The notes under the pieces: generated by a model
Told to the model about the DNA's origin: nothing
The model's input: the letters and a program-made list of their open reading frames with translations, nothing else
The model's database searches: none
In this document: positions 43,085-53,271 of the stretch, piece by piece
Layout of the letters: every line of letters begins with the position of its first letter
How positions within the stretch are numbered: position 1 is the stretch's first letter
Program-made: the position numbers and the translations under genes
Source of the DNA: Candidula unifasciata
Lineage: Eukaryota; Mollusca; Gastropoda; Stylommatophora; Geomitridae
Length of the DNA stretch: 64,000 bases
Reading direction: 5' to 3'
NCBI GenBank assembly: GCA_905116865.2
Contig: CAJHNH020006013.1
Coordinates: 62,001-126,000, forward strand

Positions 43085-43354
43085 TCAACGCATCGTTAGC
43101 CCGACCCGATGACGTCAGCAGCACGGCCCGTGGTCAAACCCCGCCCCAACACGACTGCGCTACAGCCTCTGCGGTATGAAGTACTGCAACAGCATACTAC
43201 AGCCCAGACTTGGCACCATCGTATTTTAATTTCTTTAGCTCAACTTACAGACATCTGCGGGGTCAGCGATTTGCAGATGACATTGAGGTGGCATCGGTGG
43301 TGTAAACTTTGGTTACTGGCCACAACCAAAAGCTTTTACCTGGCGGGCATTATA

Positions 43355-43740
43355 TAGAGGGGGCTGAGTGGTCTCGAGGCATGGTGTCTGCCTCGAGTGC
43401 TGGAGGTCCCGGGTTCAGGCCCCGGTGAAGGCTGGGATTTTTTCACGTGGACTTCTAGTCATTTCCCCCTGGTCCCTGGATAGTAAGATCGGACGCCCGT
43501 GTGTATTGCTGCGCAAGTAATTTAAAAAAATCCATTGGCAGTAGGAAATCGAAAAGAGTAGACTTATGACACTGCCCAGGTAAAATTTTGAGTAAAAAAT
43601 CTACCCAAAGTATTTCATTATCCTAGCCGGTGTTACGGAGTTTGTGCTTGAGTTATAAGTAGAACGGGGCACTTAGGGGTACTACCCTTGTCCCCATAAT
43701 GTTGATCCGATGTATAAACTAAACTAAAACCAAACCACAA
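43355..43740 (+). mobile_element. tRNA-derived SINE (family S5)
   Basis: The head GGGGGCTGAGTGGTCTCGAG and B box GGGTTCAGGCCCC look like a Leu/Ser-type tRNA ancestor. The body includes TTTTTTCACGTGGACTTCTAG and CTACCCAAAGTATTTCA, shared with 47.24-47.58 kb (minus) and 59.63-59.85 kb. It is not a functional tRNA because the stems do not close fully. Confidence 0.85.
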
Positions 43741-43879
43741 TATTGTGGATCCGTGGACTACATACATGTGCTACCAGGGCGGGGAGACTGTCGATAAATA
43801 GGAGGATATAGAACAATTTTGTTCTGGCCGCTTTTAATAAATTGAAATTGAAATAAACTTAATGCATCTGCCTCTACTT

Positions 43880-44290
43880 AATGACTTCCCCTCGTTCTTC
43901 CATTACTACGGAAATAGTGGTGATGAGACAACTAGACAAAGAACAACAAATGAAGTGGTTTGGACACCTAACAAGAATGCCCTGGTACTATCTGCCACAG
44001 CGAGTCACACTAAAACGTTACAACGGGTATAGAACAAGTGGAAGACCTCGGAAAAATATGGAGTGATGGCATTAAGAACAGCCTTACAGAAATTAACATC
44101 AGTCTTAATAGTGCTCTTGACAGAGCTCATCAACGAACGTTACATCTCCCCCCGACACTTCACTGAGGTACAAGGTGGAAGAGAAGAAGAAGAAGAAGAA
44201 GAAGAAGAAGAAGAAGAAGAAGAAGAAGAAGAAGAAGAAGAAGAAGAAGAAGAAGAAGAAGAAGAAGAAGAAGAAGAAGAAGAAGATAAC
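43880..44290 (+). mobile_element. LINE family C 3' end with long GAA tail
   Basis: The + strand reads DKEQQMKWFGHLTRMPWYY then KRYNGYRTSGRPRKN, matching family C at 12.7 kb. It ends GAGGTACAAGGTGGAAGAGA followed by about 35 GAA triplets. The C run here is only 5-6 nt, versus over 20 in the other copy. Confidence 0.85.
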
Positions 44291-45049
44291 TAGACGCAAT
44301 AGTGCCATGCCGTTATTATCATGCACAATGTTCACTGTTCGTTTTAAAGATCATCGTCATCGCACATCGGACATGACCATAAGTGCGTCGCTAACAACTC
44401 CTATTCTGTTCTGGTTGATGTAACGACGGGTGGTTCCAGCATGGTTTTCCTGACTCACGGCTCTAGCTGGTACACCAAGGGTGTGCAGTTTATTCAGTAA
44501 AAATCACTTTTCGCGAAACATTAACACGCATATACAATATCAATTAGTCATGTAAGCAGAGTGAGAGGGGGAAAAAAAAGCTATGAATTCATCAAAGTAA
44601 GATTGCCTGCCATCAACATTGTAGAACATTTTTCCTTGTAGCAACATGACAGACGTGAGTCGTGGAATGTCTCGTAGTCCTTAAGGAAGAAAATAAATGC
44701 TATAGAGAATTGTATAAACTAGCTATTTACAACATAAAACCAACAAATATGTAAGGGACAAAATTAATAAATTCGTAGGAAATCAAGATCATTCACTTCT
44801 GGCAGTGGTGGAATTTTGCAAGCTAGTTTGATTATGAAACGTGGTAAGACATGATTCTATTGGAAAGACTACTTCAAGGGACACTGTGGGGTAGTCGAAG
44901 AAGAGAGGGCAAAGAAAACCCATAAACGACAACACTAAAAAATGAACATGACTAAATTACTTAACACTTGTTTAACAAGCACAAAATAAAAGACAGTATT
45001 ATATGGCGAGCTCCAGCAAGCGAAGAGGTCACAGGGAGGACAGAAGAAA
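44291..45049. other. PLD intron, no recognised element
   Basis: No exon or family repeat was identified. Confidence 0.5.
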
Positions 45050-45345
45050 CACTATAATGACGTTATAATGACCCTTTCAAGGCTGTTCTCAATTCTTTTG
45101 GCATTAACACAACGACATGGGAGGCTACTGCACAAGACCGTTCTAAATGGTGTAGGTCCCTCAGACATGGTGCATCGGTCTGTCAGGCAGCGGAGGTTGC
45201 ACAGACAGAGAAACGGAGGCAGACTAGAAAGAATCGTATTGCTAATCCAACACTTACTGCGGCTCCCATCTGTTGTCCGCACTGCTCAAGAACTTGTAGG
45301 GCACATATTGGACTAATCAACAACCTTTTTACCCATAATCCTCGA
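45050..45345 (+). mobile_element. LINE family F C-terminal relic
   Basis: It shares GACATGGTGCATCGG, AGGTTGCACAGACAGAGAAA and CCAACACTTACTGCGGCTCC with 52.8 kb and, inverted, with 51.5 kb. Translation gives a (C)PHC-like finger and a SH..H tail, a motif common at the C-terminus of several LINE clades. Confidence 0.65.
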
Positions 45346-45374
45346 TTATTACTACTTTGGATAAATAAACATAC

Positions 45375-45655
45375 GTATTCCGTACTCCATAGTTGTGGAT
45401 TTCAAGCTGTACAACAGACATGGCCAATAAGACGCCTTGGGGGGGGGGGGGTGAGGGGGCGGGGGGTAGTGATGATAAGTTCGATTTCCGGCACGGTAAC
45501 TATAGATTTCGATTTTTATTTGTCCAGTGTGTTCTTCTATCTTTCTACTTTTTTTTTTCTAGGAGTGACGATGAATACATTCTCTGTTACTTTAGTAATA
45601 TATAATACTTTGGATGAAAATTAATCTTCACTCGTGATAGACGAACAGCACACAG
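45375..45655 (+). mobile_element. SINE-like repeat (family S6) with LINE F-like tail
   Basis: It carries CATAGTTGTGGATTTCAAGC, a G run, a B-box-like GTTCGATTTCC, CCAGTGTGTTCTTCTATCTT, and ends ACTTTGGATG...CACTCGTGATAGACGAAC. The head and body match 53.27-54.02 kb (minus). The tail matches the end of LINE F at 51.43 kb. Confidence 0.7.
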
Positions 45656-46655
45656 GTTAAAGTGGTCTGTGGCGTGAAGAGGATCATCTACTTTTGTGCG
45701 GTTCCTGCCACAAAGTTTCCTCCTCGAATCTGCATGGAAACACTCGAGCTCTTTACGTTCCTATTCAATGCATTTATGTCTACGTGGACATTAAAAGCCG
45801 TAGAAAGAGAGGAAAAAATGCACACCTGAAGCATGCTAGATACGTGATGCAGGGGGAAAAGGCACGTGAGTGTCAGTGAATCATGCACATTTGATCGGTA
45901 ATTGGGGATTTTAATGCCAGCGAGCAATTCCATCGAATTTGCTACACAATGATGCATTGGGTGTATAAATTACCGTCCATTTATTCATTGCCGTTAGGAA
46001 TATCCATGCGTATGAATTAACGCCCTCATGAATGAGAAAACAGAACATTGACTTATCTCGTATAAGATCACAAATAACTGAATTAGTTACAAGCTGCTCA
46101 CTCTTCTTCTTTGTGCGTGCGTGCGAGCGCGTGTGTGTATGTGTGGTCAACATCTGCGGTGTGCCGCTAGGCGTCGTGGTTTAAAAGAGGAACGGTAGCG
46201 CTTTCGACTGCTGGGTAATATGTGATGCTGTGAAGCCGTACACTGCCAGGTACTCATTCAATCTATATACATCTAGTGCCATTGCATTTCAGATCTCAGG
46301 ATTACCATAGTGACCTCGGCACAAAGGTTGAGGCCATAAAATCTAGCCACACCAATGACTAGTCCGTCTCTTTAGAACCGCCTTATTATTCTCACAGGCG
46401 CCTATTCACATTGGGGACTTAACATCCAAAACACTTTTGTTTAATATCTTTTAGTTATGGGACTACTCACTCGCATCTTTTTTTCTGGTAGTATTAATCT
46501 CCGCTGGCAACACATGTATCAGGTCAGACGAGGTGGGATTTCTATCGAAGATACATCAGTTAAGTGGTCTAGTGTATTCGTATTTGTGGTATTGTAGATT
46601 CATGTATGCGCTAGTGAGTGCTCTCTAGCCGCGCCGTCAACATGAAGTACTTTGC
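45656..46655. other. PLD intron, no recognised element
   Basis: A GTGTGTATGTGTGG tract lies near 46,130. No exon or family repeat was identified. Confidence 0.5.
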
Positions 46656-46800
46656 GTATAGTCTGATATATTCTAGGTCTCCCTCTCCCTCTTGGTCTGT
46701 CCTGTAGACTCTAGCAGCCAGGAGCGTGGCCACTATTGTAGAGACCATGTATTATCCATGCAGCATGACCATTCCTCCCATCCTAAGCCTGTTTAATTAA
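46655..46800 (-). mobile_element. Possible LINE C-terminal relic
   Basis: The minus strand gives DRPRGRGRPRIYQT, resembling the basic tail of non-LTR proteins. The fragment is short and decayed. Confidence 0.35.
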
Positions 46801-46879
46801 CTTCTACAAAATGTAAAAACCAATACAAGGAACATATTATATACTGGGCCGTATCAGTAGAGCAGTGCTATGCATGACT

Positions 46880-46970
46880 ACATGACGAATGTGTTGGGCC
46901 GAAAGGCGCAGATGTGCTGTCCTAGCTGTAAACTACAACGCAACGTCCCAGCCGTCCTTTTAAGAACGAA
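46880..46970 (-). mobile_element. SINE S8 tail fragment
   Basis: CCTAGCTGTAAACTACAACG and AACGTCCCAGCCGTCC match the S8 copies at 60.5-60.8 kb. Confidence 0.6.
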
Positions 46971-46974
46971 GAAG

Positions 46975-47003
46975 AAAAAGAAGGGCGGAGGAAGAGGAAG
47001 AGG

Positions 47004-47063
<60 letters not shown>

Positions 47064-47235
47064 AGAAGAAGAAGAAGAAGAAGAAGAAGAAGAAGAAGAA
47101 GAAGCAGAAGCAGAAGCAGAAGCAGAAGCAGAAGAAGAAGAAGAAGAAGAAGAAGAAGAAGAAGAAGAAGAAGAAGAAGAAGAAGAAGAAGAAGAAGAAG
47201 AAGAAGAAGAAGAAGAAGAAGAAGAAGAAGAAGGT
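46975..47235. repeat. AGC then GAA/GCA triplet microsatellite, about 260 bp
   Basis: About 22 AGC triplets pass into GAA triplets with four or five CAGAAG interruptions, then a pure GAA run. All six frames are open by composition. No gene is inferred. Confidence 0.98.
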
Positions 47236-47580
47236 TTGAATAATGGATCAACGTCATGACACACGGGTAGTAAACCCATAAGTGCTCTGAGTCCGAAGAA
47301 GCTCAACACAGTGCACAGTCTCTGTAGCACCGGCGAGGATCCTGAAATACTTTGGATAGATTTTAAACTCCAAGTTTTGTACGGGCAGCCCCGTTAGGCT
47401 ACTCTTTTCGGTTTACAAAGGGATTTTTTACGTGCGCAACGGACGTCCGATCTCACTAACCAGAGACCAGGGAGAATTACTAGAAGTCCAAATACACGTG
47501 AAAAAATCCCAGTCCTTACCGGGAATTGAACCCGGAACCTCTAACACTCTACCTTGAGACCACCTAGTCCCCGCCCCCTT
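47236..47580 (-). mobile_element. tRNA-derived SINE (family S5) embedded in GAA repeats
   Basis: The minus strand has GTGGTCTCAAGGTAGAG as A box and GGGTTCAATTCCCGG as a strong B box, then TTTTTTCACGTG and CTATCCAAAGTATTTCAGGA. Its 3' end ACGTTGATCCATTATTCAA runs straight into the TTC tract, and its 5' side is also TTC within about 15 bp. Confidence 0.88.
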
Positions 47581-47586
47581 CGCGAA

Positions 47587-47815
47587 AACGAAGAAGAAGA
47601 AGAAGAAGAAGAAGAAGAAGAAGAAGAAGAAGAAGAAGAAGAAGAAGAAGAAGAAGAAGAAGAAGAAGAAGAAGAAGAAGAAGAAGAAGAAGAAGAAGAA
47701 GAAGAAGAAGAAGAAGAAGAAGAAGAAGAAGAAGAAGAAGAAGAAGAAGAAGAAGAAGAAGAAGAAGAAGCAGGAGAAGCAGGAGAAGGAGGAGGAGAAA
47801 AAGAAGAGAAGAAGA
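47587..47815. repeat. GAA microsatellite, about 190 bp pure then imperfect
   Basis: More than 60 GAA triplets are followed by GCAGGAGAAGGAGGAG variants. Confidence 0.98.
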
Positions 47816-48079
47816 ATACAGAAAAGGGGGAGAGGCAGGAGGAGGACTGCTTTTATTGCATGCATATATTTCCATACTCTAGTCACTTATCCAAAGATCA
47901 CACGCAAACAGAATTAGACCACAGCGAACGAACTGCGCGGCCCCAGCGAGAATCCGATTAGGTGTACATAAGAAACACTTTCTTAGTGCCAGGAAAAGCA
48001 CTCCAACGCTTTCCTATCTTTGCTGAAGTCCTAACAGTCAATGCCGCGAGAAAAACTAGTTCTACACAAGCCACGCAGA

Positions 48080-48335
48080 GCCGCCGTCGTTTTAGCGGCC
48101 AGACGCTCGCAACAGGCCTGAAGGTTTCAGGTTCAAATCGGTCTCTCTCCCCCCCCCCCCACCCCCGTTCAAAATCGACTTTGGCTCATAGGTAGACCTA
48201 GCCTAGATAGGTACCAGGCAAAGTCCTGGGATGTAAGGGTGAGGGTGATTTGATCACATGACCCACCGAGTGTCGATTGGTCTATAAAATGTAGGACTAG
48301 AATTATACGTTCAATAAGCGTGGAAAAGCGCCCTA
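48080..48335 (+). mobile_element. tRNA-derived SINE (family S1)
   Basis: Head TTAGCGGCCAGACGCTCGCA, B box AGGTTCAAATC, body GGTACCAGGCAAAGTCCTGG, tail GAGTGTCGATTGGTCTATAA. This is one of the best preserved S1 copies, with a C run inside. Confidence 0.85.
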
Positions 48336-48387
48336 TAAATGAACCATGGATGGGCGCTGCGACACAATATTCACCAGTTTCATCGAC

Positions 48388-48425
48388 AACCCCCCCCCCC
48401 CCTCCTTTTTTTCCACCCCCAGGGG
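48388..48425. repeat. Poly-C plus poly-T
   Basis: Eleven or more C, then T and C blocks. Confidence 0.9.
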
Positions 48426-48549
48426 GAAACTACCAAATTATTCCGCCTAGAAAGAATAAGCTTACAGGTTTGCCAGGGGCCTGAAAAATGGATACATTAT
48501 GTTGGTAAGTCCCAACAAATCTATCTAACTTAATATTAGTACATGAGTA

Positions 48550-48665
48550 AGTAAAAAAGTAAAGTTCCCTTTTCACGCCTTTCGGCGCATCGGGCATATG
48601 GGCAGAGCTTCCCATATTTTTACAGACCATCAGCACTCTGTGGGTAATGTGGTCTTCGCTAATAA
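48550..48665 (-). mobile_element. SINE S1 3' fragment
   Basis: TTCACGCCTTTCGGCGCATC and CAGACCATCAGCACTCTGTG match the S1 tail on the minus strand. Confidence 0.6.
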
Positions 48666-48789
48666 ATTGGGCTTGAATTATACTTGACGTTAAGTTCATG
48701 AACAATTCCTCATATTTTGCGGCTTGAAATAGGTTCATGAATAGCCACTTAAAATATTTGGCCTGAATTTCTTGACATAAGTTCCTGAA

Positions 48790-49155
48790 TATTCACGCAG
48801 ACACTGGGCCTGAATTACTTGGGTGGTCCTTTGCTTTCACTTCAGATCTGTTCATGTGTAGCGCTTGCGTTGGTAGTTGTTCTGGCTGCATTCTTACTAA
48901 ATCACCATACCATTTGATCTTCTGTTTCTGAGTGAATTTGCTTTTGTTCCCACAGTCTGTCTGATAATTTCTAACTTTGTCTTGGATGGTTAAGTTGGCG
49001 GTTCTTCTTAAGCATCCCATTTCACAGGTTTTATTTTTTCGCAGGTTGGTTTTAGATAATGTCCAAGTCTGGCACAGGTATCACAGTTTTGGTATGAATA
49101 TGCTGTTTATAATCTGTTTCTTAGCGCTTTCTATTTTAATTGGATGTCTTAATAA
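48790..49155 (-). mobile_element. LINE family C relic
   Basis: The minus strand reads MGCLRRTANLTIQDKVRNYQ and FTQKQKIKWYGDLVRMQPEQ, homologous to family C. Upstream LCQTWTLSKTN completes the match. Frames are partly broken. Confidence 0.7.
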
Positions 49156-49260
49156 CGACGTCAGTGTCCTGGCTCGTTGGCACCTTGTTTCTGTTTCACA
49201 AAAGTTCACTAATAAGTTGACACTAAATCATCTGACATAACTTCACAAACATTGACTCAC

Positions 49261-49441
49261 AAGTTGGGGTTGAGCATCTTCAAGGCGGCCTGTCTGTCGT
49301 AATGAACAATAGCAACAGTGACGGGTAAGCCTGGAATCCAGCAGTTGTCTCGCTGGTTGGAGAAAGGCACTGGTGGGGCGAACAGCGACTTGTAGGGGAT
49401 GAACCGGCACACATTGTTCTCTGCAGACAGATCAACAGACA
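49261..49441 (-). CDS. PLD1: PLD exon 1 of those found (PX domain start)
   Basis: It encodes NNVCRFIPYKSLFAPPVPFS, NQRDNCWIPGLPVTVAIV and HYDRQAALKMLNPN, matching the family EVYIPFSAIY...LSGCPIKAQVLEVER...PSINL that precedes YTIELTHGEF. The donor is ACTT|GTGAGT, phase 2, agreeing with exon 2. The 5' edge is uncertain: the acceptor may be TATACAG|TGT (exon from 49,441) or TCTGCAG|AG (from 49,420). The exon or exons with the initiator Met were not found. Confidence 0.9.
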
Positions 49442-49499
49442 CTGTATAACAATACTACCCATTGACACTGATATTTTATTTTAATGTTTACAAACTTTC

Positions 49500-49740
49500 T
49501 GATACCCGAAGGTCGTAGGTTCGGGTCTTGACAGAGACGGACTTTTTTTTTTTTTTTGGGTAAAAAAAATGACTTTGGCTCTCAGCATGTCGACCCGGCA
49601 TTAAATAGGTAGCAGGTAAAGTTCTAGGAAGTAGAAGCGACCGGCGTGTTGTTGACTTCATCACTCACCGAGTGCCAAACAGTATAACAAAATTTGCTTG
49701 AAGGCATGGGAAAATGGTCCTTTATGTAATGTGTATAATA
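49500..49740 (+). mobile_element. tRNA-derived SINE (family S1)
   Basis: B box GTAGGTTCGGGTC, a T run, then AGGTAGCAGGTAAAGTTCTA and CACTCACCGAGTGCC. The 5' head is missing or decayed. Confidence 0.75.
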
Positions 49741-49744
49741 ATAA

Positions 49745-50030
49745 TAAACTTCACCGCATATCCTTTATATGACACTGCAGAACCAATCCCAGCGTTTATT
49801 TTTTTTAATTTTTTTTAAATTTAGTAGTAGTTTGTAATTTTACTAGGCAATTTTAGGAACAGTAGTTCGCCACTGCCCACTTAAGGGTGGACTCTGGATC
49901 CTAGTGTCGAAACCAAAACAAAACGGCCGGCGGCCAAATCGCTAGCACCTAGGATCGAGCCTGTCATCTCACTTTACGAAGCGGGTTCGCAAAGCCAAAG
50001 CCACAGACGCCAACACACACCTATGTCAAG
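49745..50030 (-). mobile_element. tRNA-derived SINE (family S4)
   Basis: The tail GCATATCCTTTATATGACAC (on +) matches 28.17 kb. The minus-strand head contains GCTAGCGATTTGGCCGCC and GGCTCGATCC. Confidence 0.6.
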
Positions 50031-50079
50031 TTGTTTTTGTTTGTTTTAGTATCCATAAGCCACGATTTGTTAACCCTTA

Positions 50080-50252
50080 GGCTTGGTATTATGGATATCG
50101 CGACCTTTCGGCCTTGATTCCATTGTAAATACCGTAAATCTGGGAGAAATGTGGCTTTTCTGCCTACCCCCGGGAGTGAACCCGGACCACAAGGAGTTTG
50201 TCACCCGGTCACCGCGCAATCCGGTTTAGCCAACTACGCTAGAGAGCTGGGC
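50080..50252 (-). mobile_element. tRNA-derived SINE (family S3)
   Basis: Same A box TAGCGTAGTTGGCTAAACC and GGGTTCACTCCC as at 22.76-22.94 kb, extending into CCGTAAATCTGGGAGAAA (on +). Confidence 0.88.
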
Positions 50253-50259
50253 ACACATG

Positions 50260-50395
50260 TCAAGTAAAAGGACCCTTTTCACGTCAGTGGCACATTGTGC
50301 GTATGATGGTTGTCTCATACATTTTTACAGACCAACAAGGAGTGGTACACTCAACACCCGCCGGTACCCTCTACTTCCTAGAACTTTTCCTTGTA
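50260..50395 (-). mobile_element. SINE S1 3' fragment
   Basis: AAAGGACCCTTTTCACGTCA, TTTTTACAGACCAACAAGG and the CTACTTCCTAGAACTT block are in S1 minus-strand order. Confidence 0.6.
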
Positions 50396-50437
50396 CTCAT
50401 TTTTTGTCTGGGTCGATCTAGGAGACAAGTTCAGTTT

Positions 50438-50650
<213 letters not shown>

Positions 50651-50901
50651 GTGGGGTAACCCAGTGCAATAAAGTCAATCCTCTTGACTTACGTTAACGT
50701 TTTAGCAGTACGGTCTCAAATTATGCGCATTTTAATTAAGAGTGTTGATTTGGGTTTTGTCCCTGTGGCGGCAAATGCTTTTTTGAGTTGTGAATGCAGT
50801 TTCACAATCTCGATATACCGTCGTTTGCAGTCAGCTGCCGACAATTTTTAGTAGATCTCCTTGTGTTGATTTCGACACAGGTATAAGGTGGTGCCGTATG
50901 A

Positions 50902-51099
50902 CAGCAGTTCTCAACCTGTGGGTCGCGGCTCATTTGCGGGTAGAACGACCCTTTCACAGGGGTAGCATGCGACCACCAGAAAGTACATATTCAATGAAGT
51001 TATGAAGCAACAACGAAAATAATGGTATGATTAGGGGGTCCGTACAACATGAGAAACCGTATTAAAGGGTCGCCGCATTAGGAAGTTTGAGAGTCTCTG
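50902..51099. mobile_element. SPIN-like hAT MITE
   Basis: It starts CAGCAGTTCTCAACCTGTGG then GTCGCGGC, continues AACGACCCTTTCACAGGGGT, and ends TTAAAGGGTCGCCGCATTAG...GAGAGTCTCTG. This wording is that of the SPACE INVADERS (SPIN) nonautonomous hAT family known from vertebrates and reported in a pond snail and a triatomine bug. The 198-bp copy lacks the internal region. Flanks CCGTATGA and CCCTAGGA agree at 6 of 8 positions as a target duplication. Confidence 0.8.
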
Positions 51100-51214
51100 C
51101 CCTAGGAGAATACGGACTGATAACATTAAAGAGCTTCTACAGCGACACGGAATGACAATCTAGCAATGGATCGCAAACTGTTCCTTCCCACGTCGTTTAA
51201 CAGCAGAAGTGGAA

Positions 51215-51405
51215 ATTGATGATGATGATGATTGCTATGTTGTGCCGTTATATGTCACATAGGGCTCTCAGTCTGTTCATCCATGTCATTCTATCCTGTG
51301 CAATCCCTTCGATTTCATGGATGGAATCTGGTCCAGCACCTTTGGCCTCTCTCACTAACGTTCGTTTAGGGTTTCTTCTGGTCGTCTCCGCCTATTTAAT
51401 AACTA
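51215..51405 (-). mobile_element. LINE relic (family G)
   Basis: CATTCTATCCTGTGCAATCC, ATGGATGGAATCTGGTCCAG and CTTTGGCCTCTCTCACTAAC match 39.5 kb in order. Confidence 0.5.
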
Positions 51406-51429
51406 TATTTTCTATTTTACTGTTGTTGT

Positions 51430-51640
51430 TCGTCTATCACGAGTGATGATGAAGACCACTTTTCCTTCAAAGCAGTAATAATAAAAGATTATGAGTACCA
51501 AGGTGGCTGATTAGTCCAGCATGAGTCTGGAAAGTTCTTGAGCAGTGCGGACAACAGGCGGAAGCCGCAGTAAGTGTGGGATTAGCGATACGGTTCTTTC
51601 TAGTCTGCATAAGTTTCTCTGGTTAAACTATGGGGGTGAC
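51430..51640 (-). mobile_element. LINE family F C-terminus and 3' end
   Basis: The minus strand reads NRIANPTLTAA, CCPHCSRTFQTHAGLISHLG, a C2H2-like finger typical of some LINE C-termini, and ends CACTCGTGATAGACGAACAA. Confidence 0.7.
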
Positions 51641-51689
51641 TGCAGTCAAGCTAATACAATGAATTCCAGAGAAATTTGACTAAAAAGCT

Positions 51690-52424
51690 CAACAAAATGG
51701 GAAAGAGGAAAACGTGCACAAAACAACAAAACGTAACGTTTCGGCTGGGCAGCCTTTTTCAAACACAAGTGAAAGACACAAACGAGGAATGGAGAGTATG
51801 TAGATCTCTAAGGGGTGACGTGAGCGCTTTAAAAAAATGTGATGCGGAAAAAATGAAATAAAATAAAATAAACGATGGCTAAAAAATATAGTCACAATAC
51901 TGGGAATAAAAGAAATGCAAGTGGTAATGATACATAAATGATACTGATAAGAAATAGAATAAGGTAATAATATGAAAAAAAAAAAAAAAAAATTAACATT
52001 TAAAATGTGATAAGATTAGAACTATTTAGATGAAGGTATGTTGGATATTGATACCTCTTGGACTAAGAACGCCAAGGCTGTGGATAAGGCGATTTTCCAA
52101 AACGAGGCGGGTAGTATGATCGCCAGAGCAAGATTTTAATGCTGTGACAGATATGTCATCTTTACCGCTGTGGTCAGGGCTATTAAAATGAAGAGGGATT
52201 GGTTTGAGTGTCTTCTTGTCGATATCGGAGAGGTGTTCCCGGAAACGATCAGCTAGCTTCCTGCCAGTCTCTCCAATGTATGCCTTGCTGCATCGTTTGC
52301 AGATAATTGCATAAATTACGTTGCGGGATTCGCAAGTAAAAGGTAAAATTTCGTTAGGCCTGTTCAACAGTGAGTGCAGATTTGACCTCATTGAACACGT
52401 CAATATTCTGTACGGAACACTCAT
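51690..52424 (-). mobile_element. Penelope-like element fragment with GIY-YIG endonuclease
   Basis: A 132-codon open minus-strand frame contains NVIYAIICKRCSKAYIGETG then RKLADRFREHL and LENRLIHSLG, the GIY-YIG nuclease of Penelope-like retroelements. The reverse transcriptase region is missing (5' truncation near 52,425). The 3' side carries the CCGAAACGTTACG motif often found at such ends. It lies upstream of the PLD exons found. Confidence 0.88.
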
Positions 52425-52795
52425 ACTGATTGAGGTTAATATAAGGTTGGTAATAACGGCTCAAGATGCCTCAGATATATCATTGTCAACAAACTACATC
52501 AGAAAGTCCAGCGAGAAACTAGAGGCATCGCCTGCTAATTTGATTTACAGTCCAGCTACTGTTTCTATTGATTTGATAATGTGATTATATTGACGTTTTC
52601 TCATATTTTCGTGTTTTGTCGGTCACCTCATTTATCCCCGTCAAAGTACCCCACCCCCACCCCCCACCCAACTAAGGCGTTTCTTCCCTGTAGCTCGCTT
52701 CTTTGCTTCAGCAAGATATCCGATTATGAATATGCATACAAGTTGCAATGCATATTCCTTTATAAACCGACAAGCAAAAGTATTGTGTAACTTGG
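52425..52795. other. No recognised element
   Basis: A C-rich stretch lies at 52,650-52,670. No exon was identified. Confidence 0.5.
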
Positions 52796-52799
52796 TCAG

Positions 52800-52965
52800 T
52801 TAAAGTGAGAAAGATGGATCTTAAGAGCTGTGTTATGGCTCTGGGTGGCGTACTTTCCTCAGGCAAGGTGCATCGGCCTGCCAGGCAGAAGAGGTTGCAC
52901 AGGCAGAGAAACGGAGGCACCCTAGATAGGTTACTGGTTAGTGCCAGATTTAGGTTAAGCTTCAT
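52800..52965 (+). mobile_element. LINE family F relic
   Basis: CAAGGTGCATCGGCCTGCCA and GAGGTTGCACAGGCAGAGAA match 45.15 kb. Confidence 0.65.
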
Positions 52966-53271
52966 CTTAGGGCCTCACAATATGCAGGGGCCTGAACAAT
53001 ATGTTACCACAAACATACTTTTTTTTTTTTTTTTGGTTGCAAATTCGTTTAATTGATTTTTAAGTTCCCCTGGAGATTTTCTAATTTTATTTATATTATT
53101 TTGGGTATATTATTTCAGGTTGTTTATTCTAATAATGTAGCACATCTAAGTTGATAAGTATATATTTTACGGTTTTCTGAGATCGGCTGGTGTGATTTAA
53201 AACGGTAGGGGCCTCAGGGCTTGACACAGCTTATGGTCTCATCAAGTCCAAATCAGACTCTGCTCGTTAAA
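52966..53271. repeat. Dispersed repeat with GGGGCCTCAG block
   Basis: GGTAGGGGCCTCAGGGCTTG and TCTCATCAAGTCCAAATC near 53,205-53,260 recur near 56,065-56,130. The family is not recognised. A poly-T run lies at 53,020-53,034. Confidence 0.5.

Larger units (their letters stand above)
613..49441 (-). other. PLD1: Phospholipase D (PLD1/2-type) gene locus, incomplete at both ends
   Basis: Sixteen exons on the minus strand encode, in order, the PX domain, a linker, the PH domain, the first PLD catalytic half with an HKD motif (HHEKLVIID), a very long Ser-rich loop, and the start of the second catalytic half up to [10 protein letters not shown]. Members of this family (EC 3.1.4.4) cleave phosphatidylcholine to phosphatidic acid and choline at cell membranes, under control of PIP2, ARF/Rho GTPases and PKC. 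Exon order and intron phases agree from end to end, apart from one missing small exon after HKD1. The second HKD and the C-terminus lie beyond base 1. The first exon or exons and promoter were not identified. The exon at 7,160-7,258 has lost its normal donor to a retrotransposon, so this copy or haplotype may be defective. The PLD1 symbol stands for the PLD1/PLD2 ortholog; vertebrate subtype cannot be assigned. Confidence 0.93.

Noticed and set aside
46975..47260. Long open frames of poly-Glu, poly-Ser, poly-Leu type
   Set aside because: Pure triplet repeat composition (AGC, GAA) opens every frame; the same holds at 47,587-47,815, 44,185-44,285 and 41,872-42,000.
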